Assembly (NCBI GenBank): GCA_937925515.1 | Contig: CALALP010000087.1 | Coordinates: 1 to 23,569, forward strand | Origin: an uncultured Lachnoanaerobaculum sp. | Lineage (GTDB): Bacteria > Bacillota > Clostridia > Lachnospirales > Lachnospiraceae | DNA length: 23,569 nucleotides | Direction of reading: 5' to 3' | Shown here: positions 13,549 to 22,187 of the stretch, piece by piece | Layout of the letters: the number at the start of each line of letters is the position of its first letter | Position numbering within the stretch: the stretch's first letter is position 1 | Notes under the pieces: generated by a model | The model's input: only the letters and a program-made list of their open reading frames with translations | What the model was told of the DNA's origin: nothing | Database searches by the model: none | Made by a program: the position numbers and the translations under genes

Positions 13549-15304
13549 CTAAAACTTCCTCCTTTGAAAGCTGAGAAAGACATATTTCTCTATAAACCTC
13601 ACAAGTCTTAATAAGTTCCTTATGACTGCCTTGACCTACTATCTTACCTGCGTCCATAACAATTATTTTATCAGCACTCCTTATAGAGCTAATTCTTTGA
13701 GATACCATAAAAACTGTTGCAAAACTTAAATTTTCTCTAAGTGCTTTTCTAAGCTTGGCATCGGTTATATAGTCAAGTGCTGAGGAAACATCATCTAATA
13801 TAAGTATTTGAGCCTTTGTTATAAGAGTTCTGGCAAGTGAAAGTCTTTGTTTTTGACCTCCTGAAAAGTTTGTACCTGCCTGACTTACTTCTGAAAGCAG
13901 CCCTCCCTCAGTGCTTTTCTTATCTAAAACGTCCTTTGCCTGAGCTAAGGTAATAGCCTCTAAGACTTCCTCCGAGGTAGGATTACTTTTTCCCCATTCC
14001 AGGTTACTCTGTATAGTTCCCATAAAAAGCCTGCTTTTTTGTTCTGCAATGGCAACTACTTTTCTCAAAGATTCTATATTGTAGTCCTTTATTTCATTAT
14101 CCATAATTTTAAGACTTCCTGAAGTAATATCATAAAATCTCATTAAAAGGTCTACAAGAGTAGTTTTTCCTGAACCTGTTCCTCCTATTATACCGATAGT
14201 TTCGCCTTTTTTAACTTCCAAGTTAATGTTTTCAAGTGCCATTCCTGAGGCAAGAGGATATTTAAATGCTACATCTTTAAAACTTATAAATGGAGTTTCA
14301 TTTTTAAAATCATTTAAAACTTGAATTGCATCAAGTTTGCCGTCAGCTAGTGAGCTTTCAACATCAAATACTTCCTCAACTCTTCTTGCACAAGCAAATG
14401 ATTTTGACATAATGTCTACCATTCTAGCTATTTTCAAAAGTTCAACTAAAATTTGTAACATATAATTTACTAATGCTACCACCTGTCCTTTAGTTATAAA
14501 ACCATTAAAAACATCTTTTGAGCCTACTTGTAAAATTGCTATAACACCTATATTTACTACTGCATAGGTAAGAGGATTTATAAGCATAGTTATATTTCCT
14601 GCTTTCATTTGCACATTGTAAAGCTCATTTATATTGTTATTAAATTTATCTTCCTCGCTCTTTTGCTTTGAAAATGCCCTTATAACTCTTACTCCTGTCA
14701 GGTTTTCAAGACTTCTGCCTAGTATTTCATCTAGTTTTTTCTGAACCATTCTAAATAATTTTACAGACTGCTTTAAAAGAGTATATACTATGAGTGCAAG
14801 CATAGTTATAACAATTAAAAATATTATACCTGTACGCTTATCTACTACATAAGCCATATACATTGCCCCCAAAACTATAAAAGGGGAACGAAGAACAAGT
14901 CTAAAAAATATATTTACACTTGTTTGAATCTGCATTGTATCACTTGACATTCTAGTAATAAGAGTATCTCTTCCTAAAATATCAAATTCTGCATGTGAAA
15001 ATGACATTATCTTCTCAAATAAATCATCTCTTAAGGCAGTACCAAAGCCTGATGCAAGCTTGGCACTAAAAAACTGAGCTGTTACGGCACATATAAAACC
15101 TATCAGTGCAAATGCTACCAAAATACCACTACTTTTAAATATAACTTCTTTATCATTATTTGGAGTCCCTGAATCTATTATAGCTGCCATAACAAGTGGA
15201 ACTAAAAGTTCAAAGCTTGCCTCCAAAAGCTTAAAAAGTGGTGCTAAAATACACTCAAGCTTATATTTTTTAAGGTAACTTCCTATTCTTTTTAACTCTC
15301 TCAT
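13541..15304 (-). CDS. Heterodimeric ABC exporter, subunit with the degenerate Walker B site
   Basis: A 587-aa half-transporter with a membrane domain (about 15-310) and an ATPase domain (about 338-587). Walker A is intact (GGTGSGKT, 374-381) and the signature is canonical (FSGGQ, 480-484). The residue after Walker B is Asp505 (ILILDD), not Glu, and the switch His is Gln536 (SQR). Both changes are the usual marks of the non-hydrolysing half of a heterodimeric exporter, and the intact signature completes the active site of the partner. It starts with GAGGAAG 5 nt before the ATG, lies 33 bp downstream of sbcC, and overlaps the next half-transporter by 8 bp, which indicates coupled translation of the pair. 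Confidence 0.9.
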   Translation of the reverse strand: MRELKRIGSYLKKYKLECILAPLFKLLEASFELLVPLVMAAIIDSGTPNNDKEVIFKSSGILVAFALIGFICAVTAQFFSAKLASGFGTALRDDLFEKIMSFSHAEFDILGRDTLITRMSSDTMQIQTSVNIFFRLVLRSPFIVLGAMYMAYVVDKRTGIIFLIVITMLALIVYTLLKQSVKLFRMVQKKLDEILGRSLENLTGVRVIRAFSKQKSEEDKFNNNINELYNVQMKAGNITMLINPLTYAVVNIGVIAILQVGSKDVFNGFITKGQVVALVNYMLQILVELLKIARMVDIMSKSFACARRVEEVFDVESSLADGKLDAIQVLNDFKNETPFISFKDVAFKYPLASGMALENINLEVKKGETIGIIGGTGSGKTTLVDLLMRFYDITSGSLKIMDNEIKDYNIESLRKVVAIAEQKSRLFMGTIQSNLEWGKSNPTSEEVLEAITLAQAKDVLDKKSTEGGLLSEVSQAGTNFSGGQKQRLSLARTLITKAQILILDDVSSALDYITDAKLRKALRENLSFATVFMVSQRISSIRSADKIIVMDAGKIVGQGSHKELIKTCEVYREICLSQLSKEEVLDA

Positions 15305-15337
15305 CTTAACTTCCTCATATTAAAGTTCACTAACTCA

Positions 15338-18300
15338 TTAGATCATGACTTTGGCATTTGAACCTCCCTCTTTTGACTTATTTACAGTTATTTGCTTATC
15401 AACTCTTGACTTTAATTCATTTACATGAGAGATAATTCCGACTAACCTTTCGCCCTTTGTAAGTTCTATAAGTGCTTTCATAGCCTGTTCAAGTGAATTT
15501 TCATCAAGTGTTCCAAAGCCCTCATCTACAAACATAGTATCAAGTTTTATTCCCCCTGATTCAGATTGAATTTCATCTGAAAGCCCAAGTGCAAGAGAAA
15601 GTGCCGCCTCAAATGACTCTCCACCTGATAAAGTCTTTACACTTCTTGTAGAGCCATTGTAATGGTCTGTAACCTCAAGGTCAAGTCCGGACTTTGCTCT
15701 TAAATTTAAAGAACCTGATTTTCTTTTTAGCTCATACTGACCACCTGACATAATCATAAACCTTGTATTTGCCCTTGCAATAATTCTGTCAAAATAAGTC
15801 ATCTGCACATAGGTTTCAAGCATTATTTTTTCCTTTCCTGTAAGAGTTGCATTTGCAGTGTCGGATAATGCCTTTACAAGTTTAAGCCTTTTCTCTTTTT
15901 CCTTTAGCAGTTTTGAATTTTTTGATATATTTTTTCTTGCATTAGTATTTTGAGAAATAAAAGTATAAACCTGCATTTTATCCCTATTTACATCTTCTTT
16001 TTGGGTTAAAATCTCTTTAAGTATATCATTTGTTTCTTCTATAACCAAATTCAAATCAAAATCATATAAACTTTCATTACCAAAAGTTAAACCTGTCAAG
16101 CTTTCTAATTCTTTCTTTAAATCACAGCTTTGTAATTTAGTTGCCTTTTCGTATTCCTTTTCGGAAAGCTCTACAAGTTTTTTTAGTCTAGCATCAAGGG
16201 ACACCTTTTCATCTCTACAAGTCTGATAGTTAAGATTTATTTTTTCAACTTCCTTATTAAAGCTATCAATACTTAATTTTAATTTTTGAAGTTCCTCTTT
16301 TGCCTCTATAACATTTTCATATTTTAACTCAAGTTTTACTTCCTCAATATTTTTTTGAAGTTCCTCTTGCTTTACCCCTAATGAAATATAGTTTTCATTT
16401 AATTTAGATATCTCCTTATCCAACATTTCCTTACTTTTTTCATTTTCAGGTAATAGCTTTTCATCAAGTTCGCTACATCTTTTAGCCTCTAAGTCAAGTT
16501 TATGTATATCTTCTTTTAAAGTATTTATTTTTAGATTTATATTTTTAAGTTCCAATGATAACTCATTAAAATAAACTTCCTTATTAAGACTTAAATCTCT
16601 TCCTTGACTTATTAAAAAATTTTCAAGACTTAAATTTTTCTCTTGAATACTTCCGTTAAGCTTTGATTTTTCTATTTCTTGCAAATGTATAAGTTTCTCA
16701 TTTTCCTCAAACTCTTTACTTGCCTTTTCCAAAACTTTTTGCTTTTTATTTTGTAAACTAACTAGCTCTTTTTTCTCTTTTTCTCTATCATTTTCTTTTT
16801 CAAGTTTAAGCTTAAGTTCATCTGCTAAATCACTTAGATTTTGATATAGCCCCTTTAGAAAAATGTCTATCTTATCAAATAATGCCTTATCAAAAATATT
16901 CTCATCTAATAATTTTGCACTAATTTCATTTTTTAAGTCATCATCTCGATTAACTTTTAAAAGCTCTAATTGACTATTTAAAATGCTTTCTTTTAGACTA
17001 TTTATTTTCCCACTTTTAATACCTAAATTCCTACTAAGATTATCTATCTTTTGTTGTTCCTCTCTTACAGATAGTTTTATTTTTTCAATTTCTTCTTTAG
17101 TAGGAGCATTTTCAGGGCAAACTGCCTTTTGTGGGTGAGTTGTTGAGCCACAAACAGGGCATTTTTCACCGTCCTTAAGAGTATTTGCAAGTATACCTGC
17201 TTGATTATCTAAAAATGCCTTTTCATAAGATATCTGTTTTTCCTGTAAACTTAAATAAATATCTCGTTGTTTCTTATAGTTAGTCAATTCTTTTTCATAA
17301 GAAATGTTTTCATCTTCAATATTTCTAATACTTTGAATGTGATTTTCAATGTTCTTTAAAGCCTCGTTATTTTCCTTAACCTTTGTTTCAAGCTTTAATT
17401 TGTTTGAATCAATATTTTCAAATGTAGCTATATTTTCTATAAGTTTTTCAAGTTCCTCTTTTTCAAGCTCTATTTTTGTTTTGCTCTCATCTTGTAAAAG
17501 ATTTAGTTTTTCTAAATGATTTTGGGTATCATTTTGTTGCTTTAGAGTAGCTTTTAATTTTTTAAATATATCTAAACCTTGTTCTATTGACTCCTTACTC
17601 TTAACTAAATTGTCAACTTCCCTTAAGGCAACTTGAGATTTTATTTTTGAGTCTTTCTTTTCTAAAAGTTCTGCTTTAAACTCCTGAATTAATTTTGTAA
17701 GTTCAGTACTTTGATTTTCCTTATGCTTAATATCATTTAAAATGCTTTCTTTTTGAATGTTAAGATTTTTAACCTCAGTTATCTTTTTATCAAGTTCCTC
17801 ATATTTATTAAGTTCTTTTTCAATAACCACAACTTCACTTTGAAGTGAACTTATCTTAGGCTTTTTAGACTCATATTCATTTTTTTCTTTGTCTAATTCA
17901 GTAAGCTTAACATCATTTTCATCTAAACTTTTCCTTGTTTCCTTAATCTCTGTATCTCTTTCAAGTAACCTACTAAGTATTTCTACTTTATTTTTAAATT
18001 TACTTTCTATATTCTCAAGTGCATTAAACCTCTTTTCTAAAGCCTCATATTCATAATTTCCCTTTTCTATAAGACTATCTAAAAGGCTCTCAACTTCCTC
18101 TGCATTAAGTTTTCCTTGTTTGGCATCTTCTATTAAACTTATGTCCTCTGAATCTTTTTTTGACACTATCATATCAACATTTTGCTTAATACTTTCCCAA
18201 ACTACATTGTAATCTTTTTCAGCCTCTAAACTACTTTCCTTAAGCTTTTCCTGTAATCTCTGATATAAATGTGTTTTAAATATATCTCTAAATATCTTCT

Positions 18301-18805
18301 GCCTTTCTACTGTATCTGAATGTAGTAGTTTAAGGAAATCTCCCTGAGCTAACATGCATATTTGAGAAAACTGTCGCCTATCAACTCCAAGTATTTCAGT
18401 TATCTTACTATTTACCTCTGAATTTTTGCTTATTGTACTTTTATCAGGCATTATCAAATGACTGTCAGCCTTTTGAGTTGTCATTGAATTGCCTCTTTTA
18501 GCAGCTCGTTCATACTCCGGATTTCTTCTAATAATATATACCCTATCCCTATACTCAAACTCTAGTTCTACAAAAGTTTCTGTATTTTTATCAGCATAAG
18601 TTGAACGAAACATATTTGACTCTCTTATATCTCCACTTGGCATTCCAAAAAGTGCAAATGTTATCGCATCAAATATTGAAGTCTTTCCTGCACCTGTTTC
18701 CCCTGCAATAAGATAAAGTCCACTCTTTCCAAACTTTGTAAAATCAATTTCTTGCAAACCGGCATAAGGTCCAAAAGCTGACATTTTAAGTTTTAAAGGT
18801 CGCAT
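15338..18805 (-). CDS. sbcC: Exonuclease subunit SbcC (Rad50-like)
   Basis: SbcC is the SMC-like ATPase of the SbcCD nuclease, which opens hairpins and processes protein-blocked DNA ends. The 1155-aa product has an N-terminal head with Walker A GETGAGKT (35-42), long Lys/Glu-rich coiled coils, the zinc hook CPVC (Cys549 and Cys552) near the middle, and a C-terminal head with signature LSGGE (1059-1063) and Walker B FVDEGFGTLDE (about 1092-1102). AGGGGG precedes the ATG, which lies inside the end of sbcD with a 13-bp overlap. Because SbcCD attacks long DNA palindromes, the perfect hairpins elsewhere in this window are potential substrates. Confidence 0.96.
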   Translation of the reverse strand: MRPLKLKMSAFGPYAGLQEIDFTKFGKSGLYLIAGETGAGKTSIFDAITFALFGMPSGDIRESNMFRSTYADKNTETFVELEFEYRDRVYIIRRNPEYERAAKRGNSMTTQKADSHLIMPDKSTISKNSEVNSKITEILGVDRRQFSQICMLAQGDFLKLLHSDTVERQKIFRDIFKTHLYQRLQEKLKESSLEAEKDYNVVWESIKQNVDMIVSKKDSEDISLIEDAKQGKLNAEEVESLLDSLIEKGNYEYEALEKRFNALENIESKFKNKVEILSRLLERDTEIKETRKSLDENDVKLTELDKEKNEYESKKPKISSLQSEVVVIEKELNKYEELDKKITEVKNLNIQKESILNDIKHKENQSTELTKLIQEFKAELLEKKDSKIKSQVALREVDNLVKSKESIEQGLDIFKKLKATLKQQNDTQNHLEKLNLLQDESKTKIELEKEELEKLIENIATFENIDSNKLKLETKVKENNEALKNIENHIQSIRNIEDENISYEKELTNYKKQRDIYLSLQEKQISYEKAFLDNQAGILANTLKDGEKCPVCGSTTHPQKAVCPENAPTKEEIEKIKLSVREEQQKIDNLSRNLGIKSGKINSLKESILNSQLELLKVNRDDDLKNEISAKLLDENIFDKALFDKIDIFLKGLYQNLSDLADELKLKLEKENDREKEKKELVSLQNKKQKVLEKASKEFEENEKLIHLQEIEKSKLNGSIQEKNLSLENFLISQGRDLSLNKEVYFNELSLELKNINLKINTLKEDIHKLDLEAKRCSELDEKLLPENEKSKEMLDKEISKLNENYISLGVKQEELQKNIEEVKLELKYENVIEAKEELQKLKLSIDSFNKEVEKINLNYQTCRDEKVSLDARLKKLVELSEKEYEKATKLQSCDLKKELESLTGLTFGNESLYDFDLNLVIEETNDILKEILTQKEDVNRDKMQVYTFISQNTNARKNISKNSKLLKEKEKRLKLVKALSDTANATLTGKEKIMLETYVQMTYFDRIIARANTRFMIMSGGQYELKRKSGSLNLRAKSGLDLEVTDHYNGSTRSVKTLSGGESFEAALSLALGLSDEIQSESGGIKLDTMFVDEGFGTLDENSLEQAMKALIELTKGERLVGIISHVNELKSRVDKQITVNKSKEGGSNAKVMI

Positions 18806-19920
18806 ATTTCCCCCTCTAAGATTTCTATTTGCTCATCACTTGGCTTTTCATTATTCTGCATTTCATAAAAATCTATAAAATTTTCAAGTGGACTTTTACT
18901 TGCTATCATAAGATTTACCTCAACACTTTTACTTTCTCTAGTTCTTTTATTGTCATAGTCAAGCTTTAATATATTTTTATAAATTACTCTTAAATTACTT
19001 ATTGCATTCGGTATATCATCTTCATCAATAAGTGTTATATAAAAAAAGTCCTCTAAATTTAAATCCTTATAGTTTGCTCTTAGTGTAAGTTCCTCATAAG
19101 TTCCTCTAAGACTTTTAAAATCATATCTTGGTTTAAGTGGAATAAGTTTCTTATTAATATCACAAAGCACATCACTTTCTTTTTTGCCAAGCTCAATTAT
19201 TGTAATACTTTTTTCATGTTTTTCTGAAAATGAATATTTTAATGGAGTACCACAATATCTTATTCTACCCTCTAAAAAATTTTGAGGTGAATGAATATGC
19301 CCTAATCCAACATAATCAAAGTCCTTGAATACATTTGCATCAATATTGTCTGCCCCTCCTACATTTATCTCCTCAGACTCAGAGCGTTCTGCCCCTGTTA
19401 TAAACTGATGAGTCATTAAAACATTTCTATTATTACGGTCAATGTTAATGTCCGAAACGATTGCTTTCATCATATCATTATAATTGTCAATAGCAGGATA
19501 CAAATGTCTTACATTAATCGGCTTTATAAATGGAAGTAGATAAAAATTTATATCTCCATATTCATCTTTAAGTTTAATGCAGTCAACATTATCATTAAAA
19601 CTTGTTGAAATGTAAATATTATTTTCCTTAAATATTCTCCCTCCAAATGCAAGCCTTTCAGGCGAGTCATGATTTCCACTTATAATCATAGTTATAAGTT
19701 TTCTTTTAGATAATTCACATATAAAATCATCTAATAAATTTACTGCTTGTACAGGAGGAACAGGCTTATCATAAATATCCCCTGCAATTAAAAGTACCTC
19801 AGGCTTTTCTTCATCTAATACTTCTAGTATTTTTTTTAAAATATATTCCTGCTCCTCAATCATTGATACTTCATTTACTTTCTTTCCTAAATGTAAATCG
19901 GAAATATGCATTATTTTCAT
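18793..19920 (-). CDS. sbcD: Exonuclease subunit SbcD (Mre11-like)
   Basis: SbcD is the Mn-dependent nuclease subunit of SbcCD. The 375-aa product has the calcineurin-like phosphoesterase motifs in order: DLH (Asp8, His10), GDIYD (Asp48), GNHD (Asn83, His84), His171 (MTHQF), and GHIH (His208, His210). The C-terminal 120 residues form the capping and SbcC-binding part. AAAGGTGA lies 3 nt before the ATG. It is 12 bp downstream of the YARHG lipoprotein gene and overlaps sbcC by 13 bp, so subunit synthesis is coupled. Confidence 0.96.
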   Translation of the reverse strand: MKIMHISDLHLGKKVNEVSMIEEQEYILKKILEVLDEEKPEVLLIAGDIYDKPVPPVQAVNLLDDFICELSKRKLITMIISGNHDSPERLAFGGRIFKENNIYISTSFNDNVDCIKLKDEYGDINFYLLPFIKPINVRHLYPAIDNYNDMMKAIVSDINIDRNNRNVLMTHQFITGAERSESEEINVGGADNIDANVFKDFDYVGLGHIHSPQNFLEGRIRYCGTPLKYSFSEKHEKSITIIELGKKESDVLCDINKKLIPLKPRYDFKSLRGTYEELTLRANYKDLNLEDFFYITLIDEDDIPNAISNLRVIYKNILKLDYDNKRTRESKSVEVNLMIASKSPLENFIDFYEMQNNEKPSDEQIEILEGEICDL

Positions 19921-19932
19921 AAATCACCTTTT

Positions 19933-20976
19933 CTAGTTGACAGTCTTTCCCTCTCTTCTTTGATTAAGCTTTTGTATATTTGCTTTTTCAATCTCATTTA
20001 ACCAACTTTCTTTAAAGTCATTTGGTGCAACTGTTCCAACATACCAAGGTTGAGCATCAAAATACTGCTGCAAAGTTGTGTCATTAAATCTCCTACCATG
20101 CCTTGCATAAACTTCATTTAATGCAAATCTTGCAATGTCAGGAGTAAGTGCATTTATCTCAGCAGCTGACAAATACCTTGTAGAACTCTCAGGCAAAATA
20201 TAAGTTCCTGTATCTCCCACATATCCACTAGGATAGATATAAGTTGGTTGTACAACTATAGTCGGTTGAATTATAGTCGGCTGTACAATAGTCGGTTGTA
20301 CAATAGTCGGTTGTACTGCCGGCTGAGTTTCTTGAGTAGTTTCAGCAGCAGTAGTGGTTTCTTGTGTAGTTTCTTGAATAGAACTTTCTGCTACACTTGT
20401 TCCAAATTTATTAGCTGATTTTTCAACTGTTTTAAGATTACCATTAGTTGTAAGCCCAAGTAAAATCTCATCAACTTTCTCATCTTTATCTGAAGTTATA
20501 TAAACAAACCACTCATTTTCAAATTTTGAGCTTGTATAATATCTACTCCTGTCAGTTGTATACTTATCTTCTTGTGTAAATTTTTTCAACTTCTTGTCAA
20601 GCTTATCCTCGTCAAAGTCATCTCCTACCTTAACCCCTGATATTTTAAGTCCTTTTGATCTAAGAGTCATTAGGGTTAAATATCCGTCTCCGTCTACCTC
20701 TATATCTACATCAGGACTATCTGCTGAATATTCTCCGTCCTCTCCCTCAAGTTCATACTCTTTTATGAAGTCTTTTACCTTTTCTGTTTTATCAACAAGC
20801 TCCAAACCGTCATTTATCTTATCTTCATCATCTTTTTCGTCTTTATCTTTATTTTTACGAGATTTTTTGGTAGTTTCTTCAACATCTGATTTATTATTTC
20901 CAAATGGAAGTACACTACATGATGTCATCATAAGTGCTGATAAAGTAAGTGCAATAATTAATCCTTTTTTCCTCAT
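19933..20976 (-). CDS. YARHG-domain lipoprotein
   Basis: The 347-aa product starts MRKKGLIIALTLSALMMTSC, a lipoprotein signal peptide with Cys20 as the lipidated residue, so it should be anchored outside the membrane. After a charged Lys/Asp/Glu linker (about 28-60) there is an acidic globular region (about 60-190), then a Thr/Gln/Pro-rich stalk (about 195-250) with tandem QPTIV repeats. The C-terminal domain (about 268-347) contains NEVYARHGRRF (287-297) and QPWYVG, the YARHG domain known from many clostridial surface proteins, whose function is not established. GGGGA lies before the ATG, and an extended -10 promoter is visible at 21023-21031. It is the first gene of the long run and only 12 bp from sbcD. 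That link may be transcriptional only. Confidence 0.85.
   Translation of the reverse strand: MRKKGLIIALTLSALMMTSCSVLPFGNNKSDVEETTKKSRKNKDKDEKDDEDKINDGLELVDKTEKVKDFIKEYELEGEDGEYSADSPDVDIEVDGDGYLTLMTLRSKGLKISGVKVGDDFDEDKLDKKLKKFTQEDKYTTDRSRYYTSSKFENEWFVYITSDKDEKVDEILLGLTTNGNLKTVEKSANKFGTSVAESSIQETTQETTTAAETTQETQPAVQPTIVQPTIVQPTIIQPTIVVQPTYIYPSGYVGDTGTYILPESSTRYLSAAEINALTPDIARFALNEVYARHGRRFNDTTLQQYFDAQPWYVGTVAPNDFKESWLNEIEKANIQKLNQRREGKTVN
20242..20313. repeat. Tandem 15-bp coding repeat (QPTIV) in the lipoprotein stalk
   Basis: Two exact copies of caaccgactattgta on the minus strand (20299-20313 and 20284-20298) are followed by diverged copies at 20269-20283 and 20251-20268 and a partial one at 20242-20250. 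They encode QPTIV, QPTIV, QPTII, QPTIVV and QPT. Copy number could change in frame, which would alter the length of the stalk. Confidence 0.85.
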
Positions 20977-21022
20977 AGTCTATCCCCTTTTCTTAAAGCA
21001 TTTAATAAAGTGTATAACTACT

Positions 21023-21031
21023 ATTATATCA
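21023..21031 (-). promoter_or_regulatory. Extended -10 promoter of the YARHG lipoprotein and downstream run
   Basis: On the minus strand the sequence is TGATATAAT, a perfect -10 with an extended TGn. No clear -35 hexamer is seen at 16-18 bp. The start would be near 21016, about 40 nt before the ATG at 20976. It is the only convincing promoter found for the following genes. Confidence 0.55.
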
Positions 21032-21071
21032 TAAGTTATAATAATTAGCTTTTAATTCTTTTATTTTTATA

Positions 21072-21128
21072 CAAAAAAATTGCTATTTAGAAAAATCTAA
21101 TTAAGACTAATCTAAATAACAACTTTTT
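21072..21128 (-). terminator. Intrinsic terminator after rplS
   Basis: The arms 21111-21128 and 21075-21091 pair over about 17 bp with one bulge and one G-U pair. On the minus strand the stem is followed by a run of seven U. It lies about 20 bp past the rplS stop and separates rplS from the lipoprotein promoter. Confidence 0.8.
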
Positions 21129-21147
21129 AATTTTGATAGAACTAATA

Positions 21148-21492
21148 TTATCTGATAAATTCTTTAACCTTAGCAGCTTTTCCAACTCTCTTGCGTAAGT
21201 AGTTTAACTTAGCTCTTCTTACTTTACCTCTTCTTACAACTTCAATTCTGTCTACAAAAGGTGAATGTACAGGCCAAGTTTTTTCTACACCAATTCCATT
21301 TGATGTCTTTCTTACTGTAAATGTTTCTCTTGCACCACCATTTTGTCTTTTAAGAACAGTACCCTCAAATATCTGAATTCTTTGTCTGTTACCCTCTTTA
21401 ATCTTGTTGTGCACTCTTACAGTATCTCCAACACTAAAATCTGCAACTTCTTTTAGTTGCTCTGCCTCAATACTTCTTATAATCTCGTTCAT
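21148..21492 (-). CDS. rplS: 50S ribosomal protein L19
   Basis: L19 sits at the interface of the two ribosomal subunits. The 114-aa product has the normal length, with FSVGDTVRVHNKIKEG (about 19-34), RIQIFEGTVLKRQNGG (about 38-53), FTVRKTSNGIGVEKTWPVHS (about 58-77) and the basic tail VRRGKVRRAKLNYLR (about 86-100). AGGAGGT lies 6 nt before the ATG. It is transcribed alone between its leader and terminator. The usual neighbours trmD and rimM are not adjacent. Identification is secure. Confidence 0.97.
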   Translation of the reverse strand: MNEIIRSIEAEQLKEVADFSVGDTVRVHNKIKEGNRQRIQIFEGTVLKRQNGGARETFTVRKTSNGIGVEKTWPVHSPFVDRIEVVRRGKVRRAKLNYLRKRVGKAAKVKEFIR

Positions 21493-21548
21493 TGTAAACC
21501 TCCTGTTAAATTTGATATTCTTAAATCCTTTAATGTAAAAACTAACTC

Positions 21549-21636
21549 TAAAGCAATGCTTTAATCAGACCAGAGGAATATCCACTTTGTTTGCAACTTA
21601 GGTAGTTTAGCATAATTGAAGTTAAAAAACAAGTGG
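21549..21636 (-). promoter_or_regulatory. rplS leader RNA, candidate L19-type autoregulatory leader
   Basis: On the minus strand, CCACTTGTTT (21636-21627) pairs with AAACAAAGTGG (21592-21582) apart from one bulge. Inside it, AACTT (21623-21619) pairs with AAGTT (21599-21595). A second hairpin, TAAAGC/GCTTTA with a 3-nt loop, follows at 21549-21563. Firmicutes are known to carry an L19 leader (Rfam L19_leader) upstream of rplS. The nested stem and position fit, but the consensus could not be compared directly. Confidence 0.5.
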
Positions 21637-21735
21637 GAATTTAGAGTAATGGCTACTTACTCATTGTAATTAAAAAAGATATATGTTACTCTAAGAGTAG
21701 GTAAAAATAGTTGTGATTATATTATATGGTAGTAT

Positions 21736-22050
21736 ATGAAAAAGATATTTATTTATGTTATTTTAATGTTGTTATTAGTAGGTTGTACTGAGAAAAAGCA
21801 GGATTATTTTAATGGCATTGTTTCTGAAATTGCTGATGATTATATAATAGTGATTCCTGATGAAGATGAACCAATAAAAAAACTTGGAGATAAGGTATAT
21901 GTAACCAAGGAGCTGATGTCTACAAGAGGAATTCCTCATCTTGAATTTAATGAGAGAGTTCGTATTCTTTATAATAAAGCTGAAAAAGATAAGGAATATA
22001 TAAGGTTAAAAACAGTCTTTGCTATTTACAAAGAGTCAGAGATAGACTAG
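21736..22050 (+). CDS. Small lipoprotein of unknown function
   Basis: The 104-aa product starts MKKIFIYVILMLLLVGC, a lipoprotein signal peptide with lipobox LVGC (Cys17). The mature part is a short, strand-rich domain of about 85 residues (YFNGIVSEIADDYIIVIP, then GDKVYVTKEL, NERVRILYN and VFAIY). The pattern resembles small OB-like lipoproteins of the YobA/DUF3221 type, a low-confidence comparison from memory. It is the only plus-strand gene in the window, divergent from rplS and convergent with the aminotransferase. The ribosome binding site is weak (GGTAG), and no clear promoter was found in the 240 bp shared with rplS. An intrinsic terminator follows at 22113-22162. Confidence 0.78.
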   Translation: MKKIFIYVILMLLLVGCTEKKQDYFNGIVSEIADDYIIVIPDEDEPIKKLGDKVYVTKELMSTRGIPHLEFNERVRILYNKAEKDKEYIRLKTVFAIYKESEID

Positions 22051-22112
22051 GAATGCTTTTTGCTTTGTTTGCTCTAGGAAAATGAGGATACATAGAATTT
22101 AAATTATTAATT

Positions 22113-22162
22113 AGGGGCTGTTGCAAAAGTAGGAAAATCTACTATAGTAACAGTCCCTTTTT
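22113..22162. terminator. Intrinsic terminator between convergent genes, possibly bidirectional
   Basis: The arms aggggctgtt (22113-22122) and aacagtccct (22149-22158) pair with one G-U. An inner gtag/ctac pair lies at 22129-22132 and 22139-22142. On the plus strand the stem is followed by TTTTT, terminating the small lipoprotein gene. On the minus strand it would end the aminotransferase message with a weaker U-rich tail. The aggggctgttgcaaaa end also resembles transposon termini. Confidence 0.7.
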
Positions 22163-22187
22163 AGTATAATTATTTAATTCTTAAAAC

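Noticed and set aside
20242..20313. Short repeated units as a possible CRISPR-like array.
   Set aside because: The repeats are contiguous, 15 bp long, in frame and encode QPTIV. There are no spacers.
20594..21034. 146-codon plus-strand frame opposite the YARHG lipoprotein.
   Set aside because: The Ser-rich translation mirrors the Asp/Lys-rich linker of the real gene. There is no ribosome binding site or family pattern.
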